NCBI GenBank assembly: GCA_905221605.1
Contig: CAJNDS010001569.1
Location: 230,001-294,000 of the forward strand
DNA: 64,000 bases
Source: Symbiodinium natans
Taxonomy: Eukaryota > Sar > Dinophyceae > Suessiales > Symbiodiniaceae
Direction: 5' to 3'
The notes under the pieces were generated by a model. That model was not told where the DNA came from. It saw only the letters and a list, made by a program, of their open reading frames with translations, and did no database searches. Below, piece by piece: positions 12,081-24,485 of this stretch. A program made the position numbers and the translations under genes. Position 1 is the stretch's first letter; every line of letters begins with the position of its first letter.

Positions 12081-13132
12081 TTTAGGGTTTAGGGTTTAGG
12101 TTTTTGGGGTTTAGGTTTAGGGTTTAGGGTTTAGGGTTAGGGTTTAGGGTTTAGGGTTTAGGGTTAGGGTTTAGGGTTTAGGGGGGTTTAGGGAGTTCAG
12201 GGTTTTTCGGCTATAAGGCTTGTAGCAGCCCTGGACCGCTGCGAGCCTGATTGCCAGGGATCCCGGGCTCTGAAGCAATTCGAGATACCAACCACAGTGT
12301 GGTCTTAGGGGGCTGAGGGTTTTAGGGTTTAGGGTTTAGGGTTTGGGGTTTGGGGTTTAGGGTTTAGGTAGGGCTCGCAAGCTGCTGCAGCAGCTACCTC
12401 ATGTTGCTAGAAAGCGCGAGGAGCGAGTCGTAACATCGCATGGCATCTACATCGGAGTTCTCCTCTCATAAGGCTACGGCACCCAAACCCCGAACCCTAG
12501 TTGTGGCTCGAATCTCATGGCCAGAAAAGCATTTTGTTTGCAGGTTAGGTTTCCTTATCCGCGCCGTAAGAAAAAGGGGCAGCCTGCAGCCTGCAGCCTG
12601 TTTAGGCAGGTTTTCTTCAACCTTCAGCCAAGATTTTAGCATGTAGGGCTTCGGGTAGATGGAGACAGGTACGCCAGCTCTGACCTGACTTCTCGTCCTA
12701 AACCTTAAGACCCTCACAAATGCAACAGAAAACGCCCTGGACTCCTGGAATGCCCCAGCCCCTAAAACCCTAGACCCTATCAATCCTGCAAGCGCTAAAG
12801 ACCTTATAAGCTCGGCGAGCCCAACAAACCACACCCTTATAAGGTGTAGACGATAAGCGCTACAAACCTTACAGACCCGACACACCCCGATAAACCCTGC
12901 AAGCCCTTACACCTAATGAACCCTGTAAACCCTAAAGCCCTTAAAACCCTACAACCGCAAACACTTCCCCCCCATAAGCCCTGTAAGCCCGGCAAAGCCT
13001 GTAAACCCAAAAGAACCTGAAACCCATCAAAGACAAAACCCTCAACCCTCAACCCTAAACCCTAAACCCTACACCCTAAACCCTGAACCCTGAACCCTAA
13101 ACCCCAAACCCCAAACCCCCTAAATTCTGAGG

Positions 13133-16100
13133 ATGGCCCGCTCCCTGGTCTTGACCGGTGCCGTGCTCCTTTGCAGCGGCCGCGCCCTCGAACTGGGGCA
13201 AGTAAGCGGGGCTTGTGGCTCAGCCTTGGGTGGGTTTAGGGTTTAGGGTTTAGGGTTTAGGGTTTAGGGTTTAGGGTTTAGGGTTTAGGGTTTAGGGTTT
13301 AGGGTTTAGGGTTTGGGCATCAGGTTCCGAAAGTCGCCAAATTGGCGAATTCTGCTGCGCCTCTGCAGCAAGTGACTTCCAACTTGCACTCAACATCACA
13401 GCACCTGCACGCCCTCAAGTTTAGGTTTAGGGTTTAAGGTTCAGGGCCTAAGAGCAAAAATATGTGAGCACGAAAAAGAGAGATCATCGTCATCTCTGCT
13501 ATTGTTGTGATGATTATCATGACGTCATCACCACTGTGAGAGTGGTTATGGTTATTATGAGTATTGAGATGTTTTTCGCTCATTGTTACTACGTTTTCTT
13601 ACAAACCCTGAGCATGAACTTCTGCCGAAAGGCACCGCATTTTCTTTGAGCGTGGTGCAGGGTGAAGGTTTGTGAGGACGGTATGCAACTCCTTTCGAGT
13701 TACCAAGAGGGTAACTCGAAACCACTTGAAAGAAGAAACGAAACCCTAAACCCTGAGCCCCAAACACGCAGCCCCCCCCCCCCCCCCCTAAACCCTCAAC
13801 CCTAAACCTTAAACCCTAAACCCTGAACCCTGAACCCTAAACCCTAAACCCTAAACCCTAAATCCCTAAAACCCTAAACCTTTAAACCCTAAACCTTAAA
13901 CCCTAAACCCTGAACCCTAAAGAAACCAAGCCCTAAGTTAGGCGCGCTCTTCACGGCCTTCGTTGCGGCCCCCCGCGCCGCACCGGCTCCCACTGCCCCG
14001 CACGCTGCCACCGCGGCTTTGAGTGGCCCGGCCTAGATTCCGATAGGGAGTGGTCGGTTTGTAGGGGTGCTCTAAGGCTCTAAACCCTAAACCCTAAACC
14101 CTAAACCCTAAACCCTAAACCCTAAACCCTAAACCCTAAACCCTGAGCCGTGTAGGCTTGGGGTGTTTTTGGGTTTTAAAGAAGGGGGTTTGGGATTTAC
14201 GGCCAAGGGTCGTACCAGTTCATTGTTGTAGGATCCTGAGAACGGAACCTGATCACCCCGCAAGCTTCAGGATTCACTTGTTTGGGGCGTCATTTCGGAT
14301 CTTGGCATTCGATTGAACTCGGTTTCGGCACGTGGTACTAAATGGGCTTCATGCTTAAAGAAGGAAGTCTGGGAATAGACAGCGTCATGGGTTCAGGACA
14401 TCGGGATGTCTGTTTTTGAGGGATTCTTGTTAGTAAGCGGATGTTTGAAAGGGCGTGCCGGCATGGTTGGGATCTGAGATCAACCTCGTGAGAGCGGAAG
14501 GGGTGGTTTGGGAGGGGGTGTATTTTCAGTTTTTGGTTACTTTGAAGCCCTCCTGAGGCCTTAACCCGCAAAAGGCTCCAGTTCTCATAAGGGTTTTGAT
14601 GTTTTAAGGCCCCCGAGCCCACAAAAAGCTTGCTTCCTCGCGCTATAAATGTTAGACCTTAAACCCTAAACCCTAAACCGACCTTAAACCTTACACCCCA
14701 AACCCCAAACCCCAAACCCCAAACCCCAAACCCCAAACCCCAAACCCCAAACCCCAAACCCCAAACCCCAAACCCCAAACCCCAAACCCCCAAACCCCCA
14801 AACCCCCAAACCCCAAACCCTAAACCCTAAACCCTAAACCCCAAACCCTAAACCCTAAACCCTGAGCCGTACAAGGCGCCGTGACCCTGGTGGCCCCCCA
14901 GGCAGCCCACGCCGAGGCCGGTTCGGCGAAAAGGGGATTTAGGGTTTAGGGTTTGGGGGTTTAGGGTTTAGGGTTTAGGGTTTAGGGTTTCGGGTTTGGG
15001 GAAGAGGGGATTGAGGGTTTGCCAGGTTGGCCCTTGGATATCTCACATTTATCCCCTTGTGTTGGGTTTTTAAGAGGATCATGCACAGCAATATTCAGAA
15101 GGGTTTAGGGTTTAGGGTTCTTCAGAAGGGTTTTAGGGCCAGCCCAGCTTCGGGTTCTGGGGGGCCTCAAGGCCTCATTGGCTTATGAGGGTTTTGGGGT
15201 TTAGGATTGCCGAAAAGGATGTAGGGTTTCAGGCTTCGGGGCTGTTTGGCTTCACAGTTGTTTGAGGGTACTGAGTCGGGTCTGGCCCCAGGGTTGTGCA
15301 GGATGTGCTGCTTTGCTTAGGCAATAAGTAAGATGATTTGAACTGTGGTCGAGCCTATGCACGGGAGTCAGAAGACGATGAAACCCTAAACCCTCAAATC
15401 CCAATCCTGAATCCCAAGACCTCCAGCTCAAACCCGAAGCCAAACCCTGTACCTCCTCAGTCGCGGGTTGTGCTCTTCCCCCCTCAGCCCTTACTTGGGG
15501 CTTGGAGCTTCCACGTCCTGAACTGGGTTCAGGGCACGCGGCCTCGACGCTTCGGGTGTAGGGCGTATGGCCTGCCCAGATGCCCGAACCCAATCCAAAA
15601 ACCCTAGCCCTTCACCCCTGCTTCCTAAGCCCTAAGCCCTAAGCCCGAAAAACCTAACTCCAAGGGCGGCGCCGTGTGGATCCCTGCGCTCTCCGCCATC
15701 GGCGCCGGCTTCGCCATCGGCCTTGCCGCCATCGGCTCGGGCGTGGGCCAGGCAACCCAACCCATGACCTTGTTTGGACGCTCATGGAAATCCCCATAAA
15801 CTGTAAGTTTATGGGGCATCGGGTGTAGGGTTACCGATGGGTCTAGGCTTTAGGGCCTACTTGGAGGCTCATATATGTACCCTACAAGGTTATGTGGGCT
15901 TCGAGATCCTACTTGGAGGGTCTGTTTTAATTACGTAGTCATCTTTGGGTGTACGATCAGGGCAACTGAATCTATATGACGTTACAGCCGTGTTTGGTGT
16001 ACTTACAGAATATGGAGCCCTAAACGAAGCACAAGAACCCTTAACAAGCCAAAGACCCTGAACCCTGAATACGAGCAGATTAGGGGTTGCTACAGCCCCT

Positions 16101-17023
16101 ACCTCACGGGAGGCTTCCTTGAGGATTCATGGGCAGTTCAGAGTACAGGAGCCCGAATAAATACCTAGGTTTTCCGCACATAAATATCCCCATGTAACCA
16201 TAGTAACTACCCAACATACTCTCATTCTGATCAAAGTGCCTTTTGGGTCAGACAATGTTGGAGCTTACGCAGTTGCTCGTTGTTGTTTGTCTTGACCCTG
16301 AGCCCTGAATCCTTAACGCCCTAAACCCTAAACCCTGAACCCTGAACCCTAAACCCTAAACCCTAAACTACCCTAAACCCCCACGCCCCCAAGCACCCAA
16401 ACACCCAAACCCCCCAAACCCCAAACCCTAAACCCCACAGCCCCCCCATGTTCCGATGTATCGTCAGGGCATTGCCAGCGGCCGCTGCATCGATGGCATC
16501 TCACGTCAGCCAGAGGCCTGACATGGTGCTTCTTTGGGTTTAGGGTTTAGGGTTTAGGGTTTAGGGTTTAGGATTTAGGGTTTAGGGTTTAGGGTTTAGG
16601 GAACCCTAGCTTGGGATGTTGCCCCCTTTTTCTAGCAGTCGCTTTGGGGAGTTTAGGGTTAGGGGGTGTGGGGGTTTAGGGTTTAGGTCCTGTATAGGGG
16701 TTATAGTAATAGGGGGTACTGGAATCCCTCTTGGGGACTGTTAGTATATGGAGGAACATCCCAAAGCCTACCCTAAACTAGGTCGGCCCTTGGGATATTT
16801 TGTATTTTCCCTTATTGGGGTTAAGAGGTTCAAATTTAGGAATACTTTAACAGGGGCTTAAATGGCCATCCGAGAAAACGAGGGACCTTCAAGGAACGAT
16901 TGTATTTTAGGGGTCAGTTTTGGGGTTGGGGTCGTGCGCCCCCCAAATCCAAAGTCCTTTAGGACCATGGAGTAGGAGTAGGAGTAGGAGTAGGAGTACG
17001 AGTAGGAGTAGGAGTAGGAGGAG

Positions 17024-17062
<39 letters not shown>

Positions 17063-18784
17063 CAGTAGCAGTAGCAGTAGCAGCAGTAGCAGCAGAGGGG
17101 TGGAGGGTGGGACCCCTTCAGCCCTGGCCCCTCGACCCGATCTGTGCTCATTCGCTAACGCTCTTTCTGGGGGTCGGGGTTTAGGGTTTAGGGTTTAGGG
17201 TTGAGGGTTTAGGGTTTAGGGTTTGGGGTTCAGGGCTTAGGGTTTAGCAAGGGCTGAAGAGAAAGTCTTGCGACCTATGCGCTATGCCTGCAGGTTGCCG
17301 ATGACCTCCGCGGTGTGCTGATCCTTAGCGGAAGGTTTCAGTCAGGTTGCTCTGGGGCTTGCGGGAGCGGGTTGTGTCACGCGTGTCAGAAATTGGATGT
17401 CGCTGGATATGGCGAAGCCTACCCTTGATCCCAAAACCCTAGACCAAAGAGTTCCAGAGGTCGGGGTTAGGGTTTAGGGTTCAGGGTTTAGGGTGTAGGC
17501 GTGATTAGGATGTATGGTGAAAGGATGCGACACCCTGGCAGGGATTGCGAAGTGTCCACTCCCCAAGGCCATCAACCCCCGAAAAGCCTAAGTCCTGAGT
17601 AGCTCAACCAAGCCCCAGAATGTGAGGCCCCAAACTCTAAACCCTAAGCCCTGAGCCCTAAGCCCCAAGCCCTAAACCCTAAACGCTAAGCCCTAAGCCC
17701 TGAGCCCTAAGCCCTAAGCCCTAAGCCCTAAGCCCTGAGCCCTGAGCCCTGAGCCCTGAGCCCAGAGCCCAGAGCCCCAAAGCCGAAGCCCCCCAAAGCC
17801 CAAAGCCGAACCCCAAATCCCAAGGCCCAAAGCCCAAAGCCCAAAGCCCAAAGCCCAAAGCCCAAAGCCCAAAGCCCAAAGCCCAAAGCCCAAAGCCCAA
17901 AGCCCAAAGCCCAAAGCCCAAAGCCCAAAGCCGAACCCCAAGCCTTAGGCCTTAAGGCTCAGAACCCCAAAGCCCCAAAGCCCTTCAGACCTCAAGCCCC
18001 AAAAAAAAGCCCGAAAGGCTTAGAAGCCCAAAACCGGGTTTAGGATTTAGGGTTTAGTATGTATGGCTTAGGGTTGAGGGTCTCCGGGATACCCGAAAGA
18101 CCGCTTTCAGGTATCCCTAGATCCCTAAAGCCTAGGCTACTGTCCCTAAACCCTAAACCCTAAACCCTTAACCATAAACCCTAAAGCCTAAACCCTAAAG
18201 CCTAAACCCTAAACCCTAAACCCTAAACCCTAAAGGCCCCTTAAGCCCCTAAGGCTACTGTCCCTGGCCTTCATGGAGTCCCTGACCATCTACGGCCTGG
18301 TGATCGCGCTGGCACGGGTCTAAGCCTTCTCCACCCGGCGAAGGTTCCGGATTGATTGTTCGAAGGTCTTTGGGTTTAGGGTTTGGGATGCGAATTTTAA
18401 AGAAGGGCTTCGGGTTACCCTAAACCCTAAACCCTAAACCCCAAACCCTAAACGCTAAACCCCGTTTTTTGTACGCACTCTCGAACCTTACAGTTGCTCC
18501 AAGCTCAAATCTTTCGTGTTTGGGGTTCAGGTGTTGTAAAGATTCGGGTCGAAGATTTTTAGGGGTTCAGAGTTGTAGGGTTTACAGGTTCAGGGTTTTA
18601 GGGTTTACAGGGTTTAGGGTGTGTAGTTGAGGGTTTTAGGGTTTAAAGGGTTAAGGGTGTGTAGGCTTGTGGGATTAGGGCTTGGGATCTAGGACTTGTT
18701 CGGGTCTAGGTTTCCAAGCCGGCTTCGCGTTCCAAAGCCCCATTTCCCAAGGTGCTCCTTTTCGCGAACCCGCTGATCAAGTGA
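13133..18784 (+). CDS. atpH: Plastid ATP synthase subunit c precursor, copy 2 (8 exons)
   Basis: Second tandem copy, 1.9 kb after copy 1. Exons: 13133-13178, 13942-14022, 14876-14916, 15665-15751, 16468-16515, 17294-17319, 18254-18311, 18752-18784. The spliced length is 420 nt, the same as copy 1. The mature part agrees with the other copies, including the RQP loop and the Glu in [11 protein letters not shown]. Presequence differences are Gln for Glu in the AVTLVAP segment and [15 protein letters not shown] in the linker. Donors are GC except GT in intron 2 and GA (GATCCT) in intron 6. Intron 2 carries a CCCCAAA array, intron 5 a TAG/CAG microsatellite and a long hairpin element, and intron 6 a CCCAAAG array plus a 5' fragment of exon 7 about 115 bp before the real one. 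It looks functional. Confidence 0.94.
13226..13316. repeat. TTTAGGG array, 5' end of intron 1, atpH copy 2
   Basis: About 12 perfect GGGTTTA units, starting about 50 bp after the donor. Confidence 0.95.
13740..13920. repeat. CCCTAAA array, 3' end of intron 1, atpH copy 2
   Basis: Heptamers in the opposite orientation to 13226-13316, just before exon 2. Confidence 0.95.
14693..14865. repeat. CCCCAAA array (intron 2, atpH copy 2)
   Basis: Homogeneous CCCCAAA units switching to CCCTAAA before exon 3. Confidence 0.95.
16612..16764. mobile_element. MITE-like hairpin element, family 1, intron 5 of atpH copy 2
   Basis: TTGGGATGTTGCCCCC mirrors GGAGGAACATCCCAA. TTTAGGG repeat lies inside the element. 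Confidence 0.7.
16967..17095. repeat. GAGTAG/TAG/CAG microsatellite (intron 5, atpH copy 2)
   Basis: GGAGTA hexamers pass into AGT trimers and then AGCAGT units. Serine or tyrosine runs read here are artefacts. Confidence 0.95.
17640..17945. repeat. CCCTAAG then CCCAAAG heptamer array (intron 6, atpH copy 2)
   Basis: Two blocks of different 7-mers. The GFGLWAL-type ORFs read from it are artefacts. Confidence 0.95.
18133..18147 (+). pseudogene. Truncated 5' fragment of atpH exon 7
   Basis: TAGGCTACTGTCCCT matches the acceptor and first bases of the real exon 7 of copy 2 at 18254 (which also has the rare GCTACTG spelling), then breaks into CCCTAAA repeat. It probably came from a local duplication whose rest was overwritten by the tract. 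Confidence 0.6.
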
Positions 18785-18997
18785 GCAAGACGTCGGCGAT
18801 CTGGAGGAAGTTTTCCCTAAATCCCTCAACCCTCAGTCCTATTTCCTAGGTGTGACCTGAATAGAAAAGGGTCGCTGAAATTGCCCCTATACGCAAAAAT
18901 CCTCTTTGTCATGCTTACTTCCGCATGGTAACCCTGCTGGTATCTCAACTTGTGCCTGCCAAAGGCCGAAATCACAGGACGAAATAGGATGGCAAAG

Positions 18998-19017
18998 GAG
19001 CTCGCGCTCAGAGAAAG
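18998..19017 (+). promoter_or_regulatory. 3' element of atpH copy 2
   Basis: GAGCTCGCGCTCAGAGAAAG, about 215 bp after the stop. The GAGC...GCTC arms could pair as a short stem. Possible 3' UTR processing signal. Confidence 0.45.
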
Positions 19018-19304
19018 GGGCCGTGGCTGATTAGAGTTTCGGGATGAGGGGTTGGGAGTGTAGGATTTTGGGGTTGGGGGTTTAGGGTGTTTGAGACATC
19101 AGGGTGTTGGGTTCAGGGTTTAAGCACGGACTTCGTATGCCCCAAGACTCTCAACTCCCGAGCCCTATCCATCCGAAACTAGGCTTTGCAGCCCTGAGCC
19201 AAGAGCCGCAGGGTACCCCAAAAGGAGAACCCTTCCCCCGTCTAGTGCACACATCATTACTACTTTTTCCCCTTTTTTTAGGGTTGAGGTTCCCTTCTTG
19301 AATT

Positions 19305-19350
19305 CAAAAAGGGCACCTTTTTTTCCTACGTTACTCCTGGGTCTAGATTG
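19305..19350. repeat. Dispersed repeat, family 4
   Basis: AAAGGGCACCTTTTTTTCCT...TTACTCCTGGGTCTAG; related copies at 59327-59372 and 60362-60408. Confidence 0.6.
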
Positions 19351-19603
19351 CACATGCCATATACCCTAAACCTTAAACCCTAAACCCTAAACCTTAAACC
19401 CTACACCCTAAACCCTAAACCCTAAGCGTCTTCAAATTCTGTGGAACGCGTAGCTCCAAAAGATCAGGTCTGCCAAGCCCCCCCCTACCCCTGGGCCGGT
19501 ATCCCTCAACCCCAAGAAATCCTTGAGTTAGGGTTTGGGGTTTGGGGTTTGGGGTTTAGGGTTTAGGGTTTAGGGGGTTGAGATTTTAAACTTAGAACAC
19601 CGC

Positions 19604-19712
19604 ATGTGCGCTGCAAACCGGGCTCAGCTTCAGTTTTTCCCGGCCGCGCTGCTCTCCCGTGTCCCGCTATTGCCCTCCAAAACATCTCAGAAGATGCCCG
19701 GCTGCTTAGGGT
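19604..19712 (+). promoter_or_regulatory. Conserved 5' block of atpH copy 3
   Basis: Shares GCTCAGCTTCAGTTTTTCCC and the end CATCTCAGAAGATGCCCGGC with the other 5' blocks. Two shorter repeats of its end (ACATCTCA...GCCCGGCTGCT) lie at 19830-19865 and 19947-19976. It lies 0.9 kb before the ATG. Confidence 0.55.
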
Positions 19713-19987
19713 CTAGGGTTTCGGGTTTCGGGTTTCGGGTTTGGGGTTTAGGGTTTAGGGTTTAGGGTTTAGGGGTTTAGAATAGTTAAGCAGCATTCCC
19801 TTATTGTCCCTATATCATTGTATTCTAGTGGCCCTCCGAAACATCTCATGATGCCCGGCTGCTGGGGATTATTCGGGCCCCTCAAAAAGACCCTTTAAGG
19901 GATTATATAGGGTTTAGGGTTATTCCCTGATTCCCTACTAAGAACCAGCCTGCATCTCAAAACGCCCGGCTGCTTAGGATTTAATCT

Positions 19988-20112
19988 AGGGGTCGGAATA
20001 AGTACCAATACTAGTCCCTAACTTCTGGTCCCTATATTATTCTATAATGACCCCCCCCCCCCCCCCAAAAAAAAAAAAAAAAAAAGAGCTATTCTCGTCA
20101 TTGAGGCCCCTG
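19988..20112. mobile_element. MITE-like element, family 2
   Basis: Starts AGGGGTCGGAATAAGTACCA and ends GTCATTGAGGCCCCTG, with the same poly-C/poly-A core. It lies between atpH copies 2 and 3. Confidence 0.55.
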
Positions 20113-20547
20113 CATCAGGGTGGAGCCCTGCATCAGGGTGGAGTGTCTTGGGGTGGTTTTGGGTATTTGGGGTGTTTGGGATCGTTAGCCCTAAACCCTA
20201 AACCCTAAACCCTAAACACTAAACCCTAAACCCTAAACCCTAAACCCTAAACCCTAAACCCTGCGCATGAACCTTTGAAGCCCAAACCCGAAACCCCCCG
20301 CGTCTGAAGGCCAACTGATACTTTCACCCCAGCCCAAAAGCCCTAGTTCGAAAACCCTACAACCCCAACCCCTAAATCCTAAAGGCCTACAACCCTAAAA
20401 CCCTACACCCTAAGCCCCCCAAACCCCTAAACCCTAAACCCTAAACCCTAAACCCTAAACCCTAAACCCCAAACCCTAAACCCTAAACCTTAAACCCTAA
20501 ACCCCTAAACCCTAAACCCCCAACCCTAAACCCCGTAATTTCTGAGG

Positions 20548-23500
20548 ATGGCCCGCTCCCTCGTCTTGACCGGTGCCGTGCTCCTCTGCAGCGGTCAGAG
20601 CCCAAGGAACTGCTGCTTTAGGGTTTTTTAGGGTTTGGGGCTTCGGTTCCAGGGTTTAGGTTTTAGGGTTTAGGGTTAGGGTTTAGGGTTTAGGGCTTAG
20701 GGTTTAGGTTTAGGGTTTAGGGTTTAGGGTTTTGGGTTTTGGGTTTTGGTGTTTAGGGTTTAGAGGTTAGGGCTTTGGGTTGATGCCCTGAACGGTCCCA
20801 AGGCTTCCGCTTTCAGGGACTACTAAAAGGTTTGCCCTAAATCCGGAAGCCTTAGCACCCACAAACCCCAAGACCCGAAACCCGAAGCCTCAAGCGCATA
20901 AACCCTAAGGCGTAAGTCTTAAATCCTAAACCCTAAACCCTGAACCCCGAACCCCTAAACCAAAAACCTTAAGCCGTGAAACCCCCGAAGCCCCTGAAAG
21001 CACCAACAGCTAACCCCCAAGGCGCACTCTTCCCTGAACCTCCTAACCCTCAACACTGAACCCTAGTTACTCCCTAAACCCTAAATCCTAAACCCTAAAC
21101 CCTGAACCCTAAATCCGAAACCCTAAACCCTAAACCGTAAACCCCTAAACCCTAAACCCTTGGAACCCTAAGGTGCACTCTTCACGGCCTTCGTGGCTGC
21201 GCCCCGCGCCAGCCCCGCCCCAACCGTGCCGCACGCTGCCACCGCGGCGCTGAGCATCCTGCCAGTGTTTGGGGGGTTTAGGGTGAAGGGTTTAGGGTTT
21301 AGGGTTAGGGTTTAGGGTTTAGGGCTTAGGGCTTAGGGTTTTAGAGGTTTAGGGTTTTAGAGGTTTAGGGGTTTTAGAGGTTTAGGGGTTTTAGGTTTGG
21401 GGGTTTTAGAGGCTTTAGAGGTTTAGGCTTTTAGAATCTCTTAGAGGTTAAGGGCTTTGTTCGGGTTTGGGGTTTGGGGTTTATGGTTTTAAGATCAAGG
21501 GTTTCAAGGTTTTTGTGCTTTACACGGTTTCCGTTGACTAGACGCATACACATACCAGCACCCCCGAGAAGAGTCCAGCAACTTGCGCATCCACAGCGAG
21601 ATCCACCGCCACCAGCTGACGCAAGCGGAGGTTAGTTTAACTAGAGTCGCCCCAAACCCCAAAGCCTAAACCCTAAACCCCGAGAACTCTGGCTCTAAGC
21701 GCATCATGAACCTTCAAGCAAGCTCAAAGCCCTAAGCCCTAAAGCCCTAAAGCCCTAAAGCCCTACAGCCCTAAAGGCCTAAAGCCCTAAAGCCCTAAAG
21801 CCCTAAAGCCCTACCACAGCAAGAGCTGACGAGCAACCCTAAACCTTAAACCCTAAACCCTAAACCCTAAACCCCAGGTGCTGTGACGCTGGTGGCTCCC
21901 GAGGCAGCCCATGCCGAGGCGGCTCTGGGACATGCTCCGCTTTGGACATGTTGAGGGTTTGAGGTTTGATGAGGTTTAGGGTTTAGGGTTTAGGGTTTAG
22001 GGTTGAGGGTTGAGGGTTTAGGGTTTAGGGCTTGCTTGGAATATTGTCATGGGTGCTGCCAACTGTTGCAAAGTAGGGCAGCGATGGGCATGGCAATGGC
22101 TTCTAGTCCTTCTTCCAAGGCTTACTTCTAGCCTGTAAAGTAGCCCTCAAGTAGAACCCTAAACCCTAAACCCTAAACCCTAAGCCCTAAACCCATGGCT
22201 TCTAATGCCCCAGGTCCCACACGCCTGAAACCTTTGTCTGGAAGCCTCCAAAGAAGCAGGCCTTGTATCCTCTCCCCTTCCGCTACGTAGCCTGCAGGCT
22301 AAATACCCCTAAACCATTCCCAAACCTCAAGCCCTAAAGCCCTAAACCGCGTACACCCCAAAACCCCCAAACCCCTCAACCCTCAACCCTAAACCCTAAA
22401 CCCCTAAACCCTAAACCCTAAACCCTAAACCCTAAACCCTAAACCCTAAACCCTAAACCCTAAACCCTAAACCCTAAACCCCATCCTTCAGGGCGGTGCC
22501 GTGTGGATCCCCGCGCTCTCGGCCATCGGCGCCGGCTTCGCCATCGGCCTCGCCGCCATCGGCTCGGGTGTGGGCCAGGCCAGTCGGGCTTCGGGATTTA
22601 GGGCATTAGGGTAGTCGGGTATCAGCGTATCAACCCTAAACCCTAAACCCTAAACCCTAAACCCTAAACCCTAAACCCTAAACCCTAAACCCTAAACCCT
22701 AAACCCTAAACCCTAAACCCTAAACCCTAAACCCTAAACCCTAACCCTAAACCCTATACCCTAAACCCGTCAAAGCCCTAAGCCCCCTATGATCTGTAGG
22801 GCATCGCCAGCGGCCGCTGCATTGACGGCATCTCTCGGCAGCCGGAGGCCTGTCCCTGGTGCTTTTTAGGGTTTAGGGTTTAGGGTTTAGGTTTTAGGGT
22901 TTAGGGTTTAGGGTTTATGGTTTAGGGTTTAGGGTTTAGGGCAAGGGTTTCGGGTTTTATGGGATTAGGGTTTAGGGTTTAGGGATTAGGGTTGAGGGTT
23001 GAGGGTTTGGGTTATTGTAATAGGGAGGTACGATGTTTCCTGTTTAGGAATGCAGTATAGGGGAGAACATCCCAAGTTGAGGGTTTGGAGGTTTTGGGGC
23101 TTTCGGGGTCTAGGTTTTGGGGTTTGAGGTTTGTGCTTTGCAGTTTAGATTTAGGGTTGGGGTTTAGGGATTCAGACTACTTGCTTGTTAATGTTTTTTT
23201 TTTTTTTGGGGGGGGGACGGGCCTGGCTTAGGGTTTAGGGTATAGGGTTTCGGGTTTAGGGCCTTGTATCATTCAAGATGCGCAAGTTGTGGGGTGGTGC
23301 TGCTTGGAGGTTGCCGACGACCTGCGCGGCGTGCTGCTGCCTGGCAGAACCCGGCACTCTGAAACTAAGCCCCCTAGGGTTTGGGGTTTAGGGTTCAGGG
23401 TTCAGGGTTCAGGGTTCAGGGTTCACGGGCATGCTGTAGGTTTAGGGTTCAGGTCCCCTAGCCCTAAACCCTAAACCCTAAAACCCCCAAGCCCCAAAGC

Positions 23501-24116
23501 CCTGACGCCCCTTAAACCCTGACCCCCTGAGCCCTCAACCCCAAATCCTGAATCCTTAAGCCCCCCTAAGCCCCTCAAACCCTCAAACCCTCACGCCCTC
23601 AAACCCTAAAACCCTAAACCCTATAAACCCTGCAAACCTTCCAAACCCCCCAAACCTAAAACCTCAAAAACCCGAAAACCCTAGACGCTGAAAGCCCCTT
23701 GAGCCCTAAGGCTGCTGTCCCTGGCCTTCATGGAATCCTTGACCATCTACGGCCTGGTGATTGCGCTGGTGCGGACCTGAGAATCCCCAACACCGGGTGT
23801 GGAGTTTTGGGGCTTAAGGTTTGTGGTTTAGGGATTTGGGGGAATGCACGTGTTTGTGGGGAGATGTGGGGGCAAGTCGTGAAAAGAACTCCCGACACTT
23901 TAGGTGTTAGACTTCAGGGTGTCGGCGGCACCCGGCTTGAGACCCGAAACCCCAGAAGGCACAGAGTGCCGCAGTTGAGGACTGGAAGTGTTGACAGCGG
24001 ACATGCCAAAAAGAACCCTACAACCTACACAGCCTACACCGCCCTAAACCCCAAACCCCACTGCGGGCGAAAAAGACCCGCAGGTGCTCCTCTTCGCGAA
24101 CCCGCTGATCAAGTGA
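20548..24116 (+). CDS. atpH: Plastid ATP synthase subunit c precursor, copy 3 (8 exons)
   Basis: Third and most compact full copy (3.6 kb). Exons: 20548-20593, 21173-21253, 21878-21918, 22492-22578, 22800-22847, 23310-23335, 23711-23768, 24084-24116. It encodes 139 aa with the same mature subunit c. In the presequence, the linker reads [15 protein letters not shown]. Donors: GT in introns 1 and 7, GC elsewhere, and GC (GCTGCC) in intron 6 where other copies use GA, so this copy shows a GA/GC exchange at the same position. Introns 1, 2, 3 and 6 show the G-tract to C-tract polarity clearly. A conserved 3' block lies about 200 bp after the stop. It looks functional. Confidence 0.94.
22375..22480. 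repeat. CCCTAAA array, 3' end of intron 3, atpH copy 3
   Basis: Precedes the TTCAG acceptor of exon 4. A second array at 22630-22760 lies in intron 4. Confidence 0.95.
23012..23074. mobile_element. MITE-like element, family 1, right half only, intron 5 of atpH copy 3
   Basis: GTTATTGTAATAGGGAGGTA through GGGGAGAACATCCCAA matches only the right arm of the family. Confidence 0.55.
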
Positions 24117-24313
24117 GCAGGACGTCGGATGCTTAGGGCACGACCGGAGCCCTGAATGCCACAACATCCACCCTAAGATTTGTAAGCCAGCGACCCTAAT
24201 CCCAAGCCACAAGCCCTAAACCCTAAACCCCTAAAACCCTAAGCTCCCGTCTCCACCAATGCAGCCGGCCAACCTTTAGCAGCAAAGGCGACGCGCCACG
24301 AGAAGACAAGTCT

Positions 24314-24334
24314 GAGCTCGAGCTCGCAGAAAAG
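24314..24334 (+). promoter_or_regulatory. 3' element of atpH copy 3
   Basis: GAGCTCGAGCTCGCAGAAAA, about 200 bp after the stop. Confidence 0.45.
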
Positions 24335-24485
24335 CAGCCGCTTAGGAATTTAGGAGGCTTAGGGGTTCAGGGTTTGAACGTCTGGGGTTTAGGATTTAGG
24401 GCTCAGGGTAGGTGGGCAGAGGTTCCCCTATTTAGGGTTTAGGATTTCGGGTTTCGGGTTGGTGTTTCGGGGGTTCCCGAGATTG

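Noticed and set aside
16858-17198. Ser/Arg-rich and Tyr-rich ORFs
   Set aside because: Translations of the TAG/GAGTAG/CAG microsatellite in intron 5 of copy 2.
17714-17941. Minus-strand ORFs of repeated GFGLWAL
   Set aside because: They are translations of the CCCAAAG heptamer array in all three frames; no coding signal beyond periodicity.
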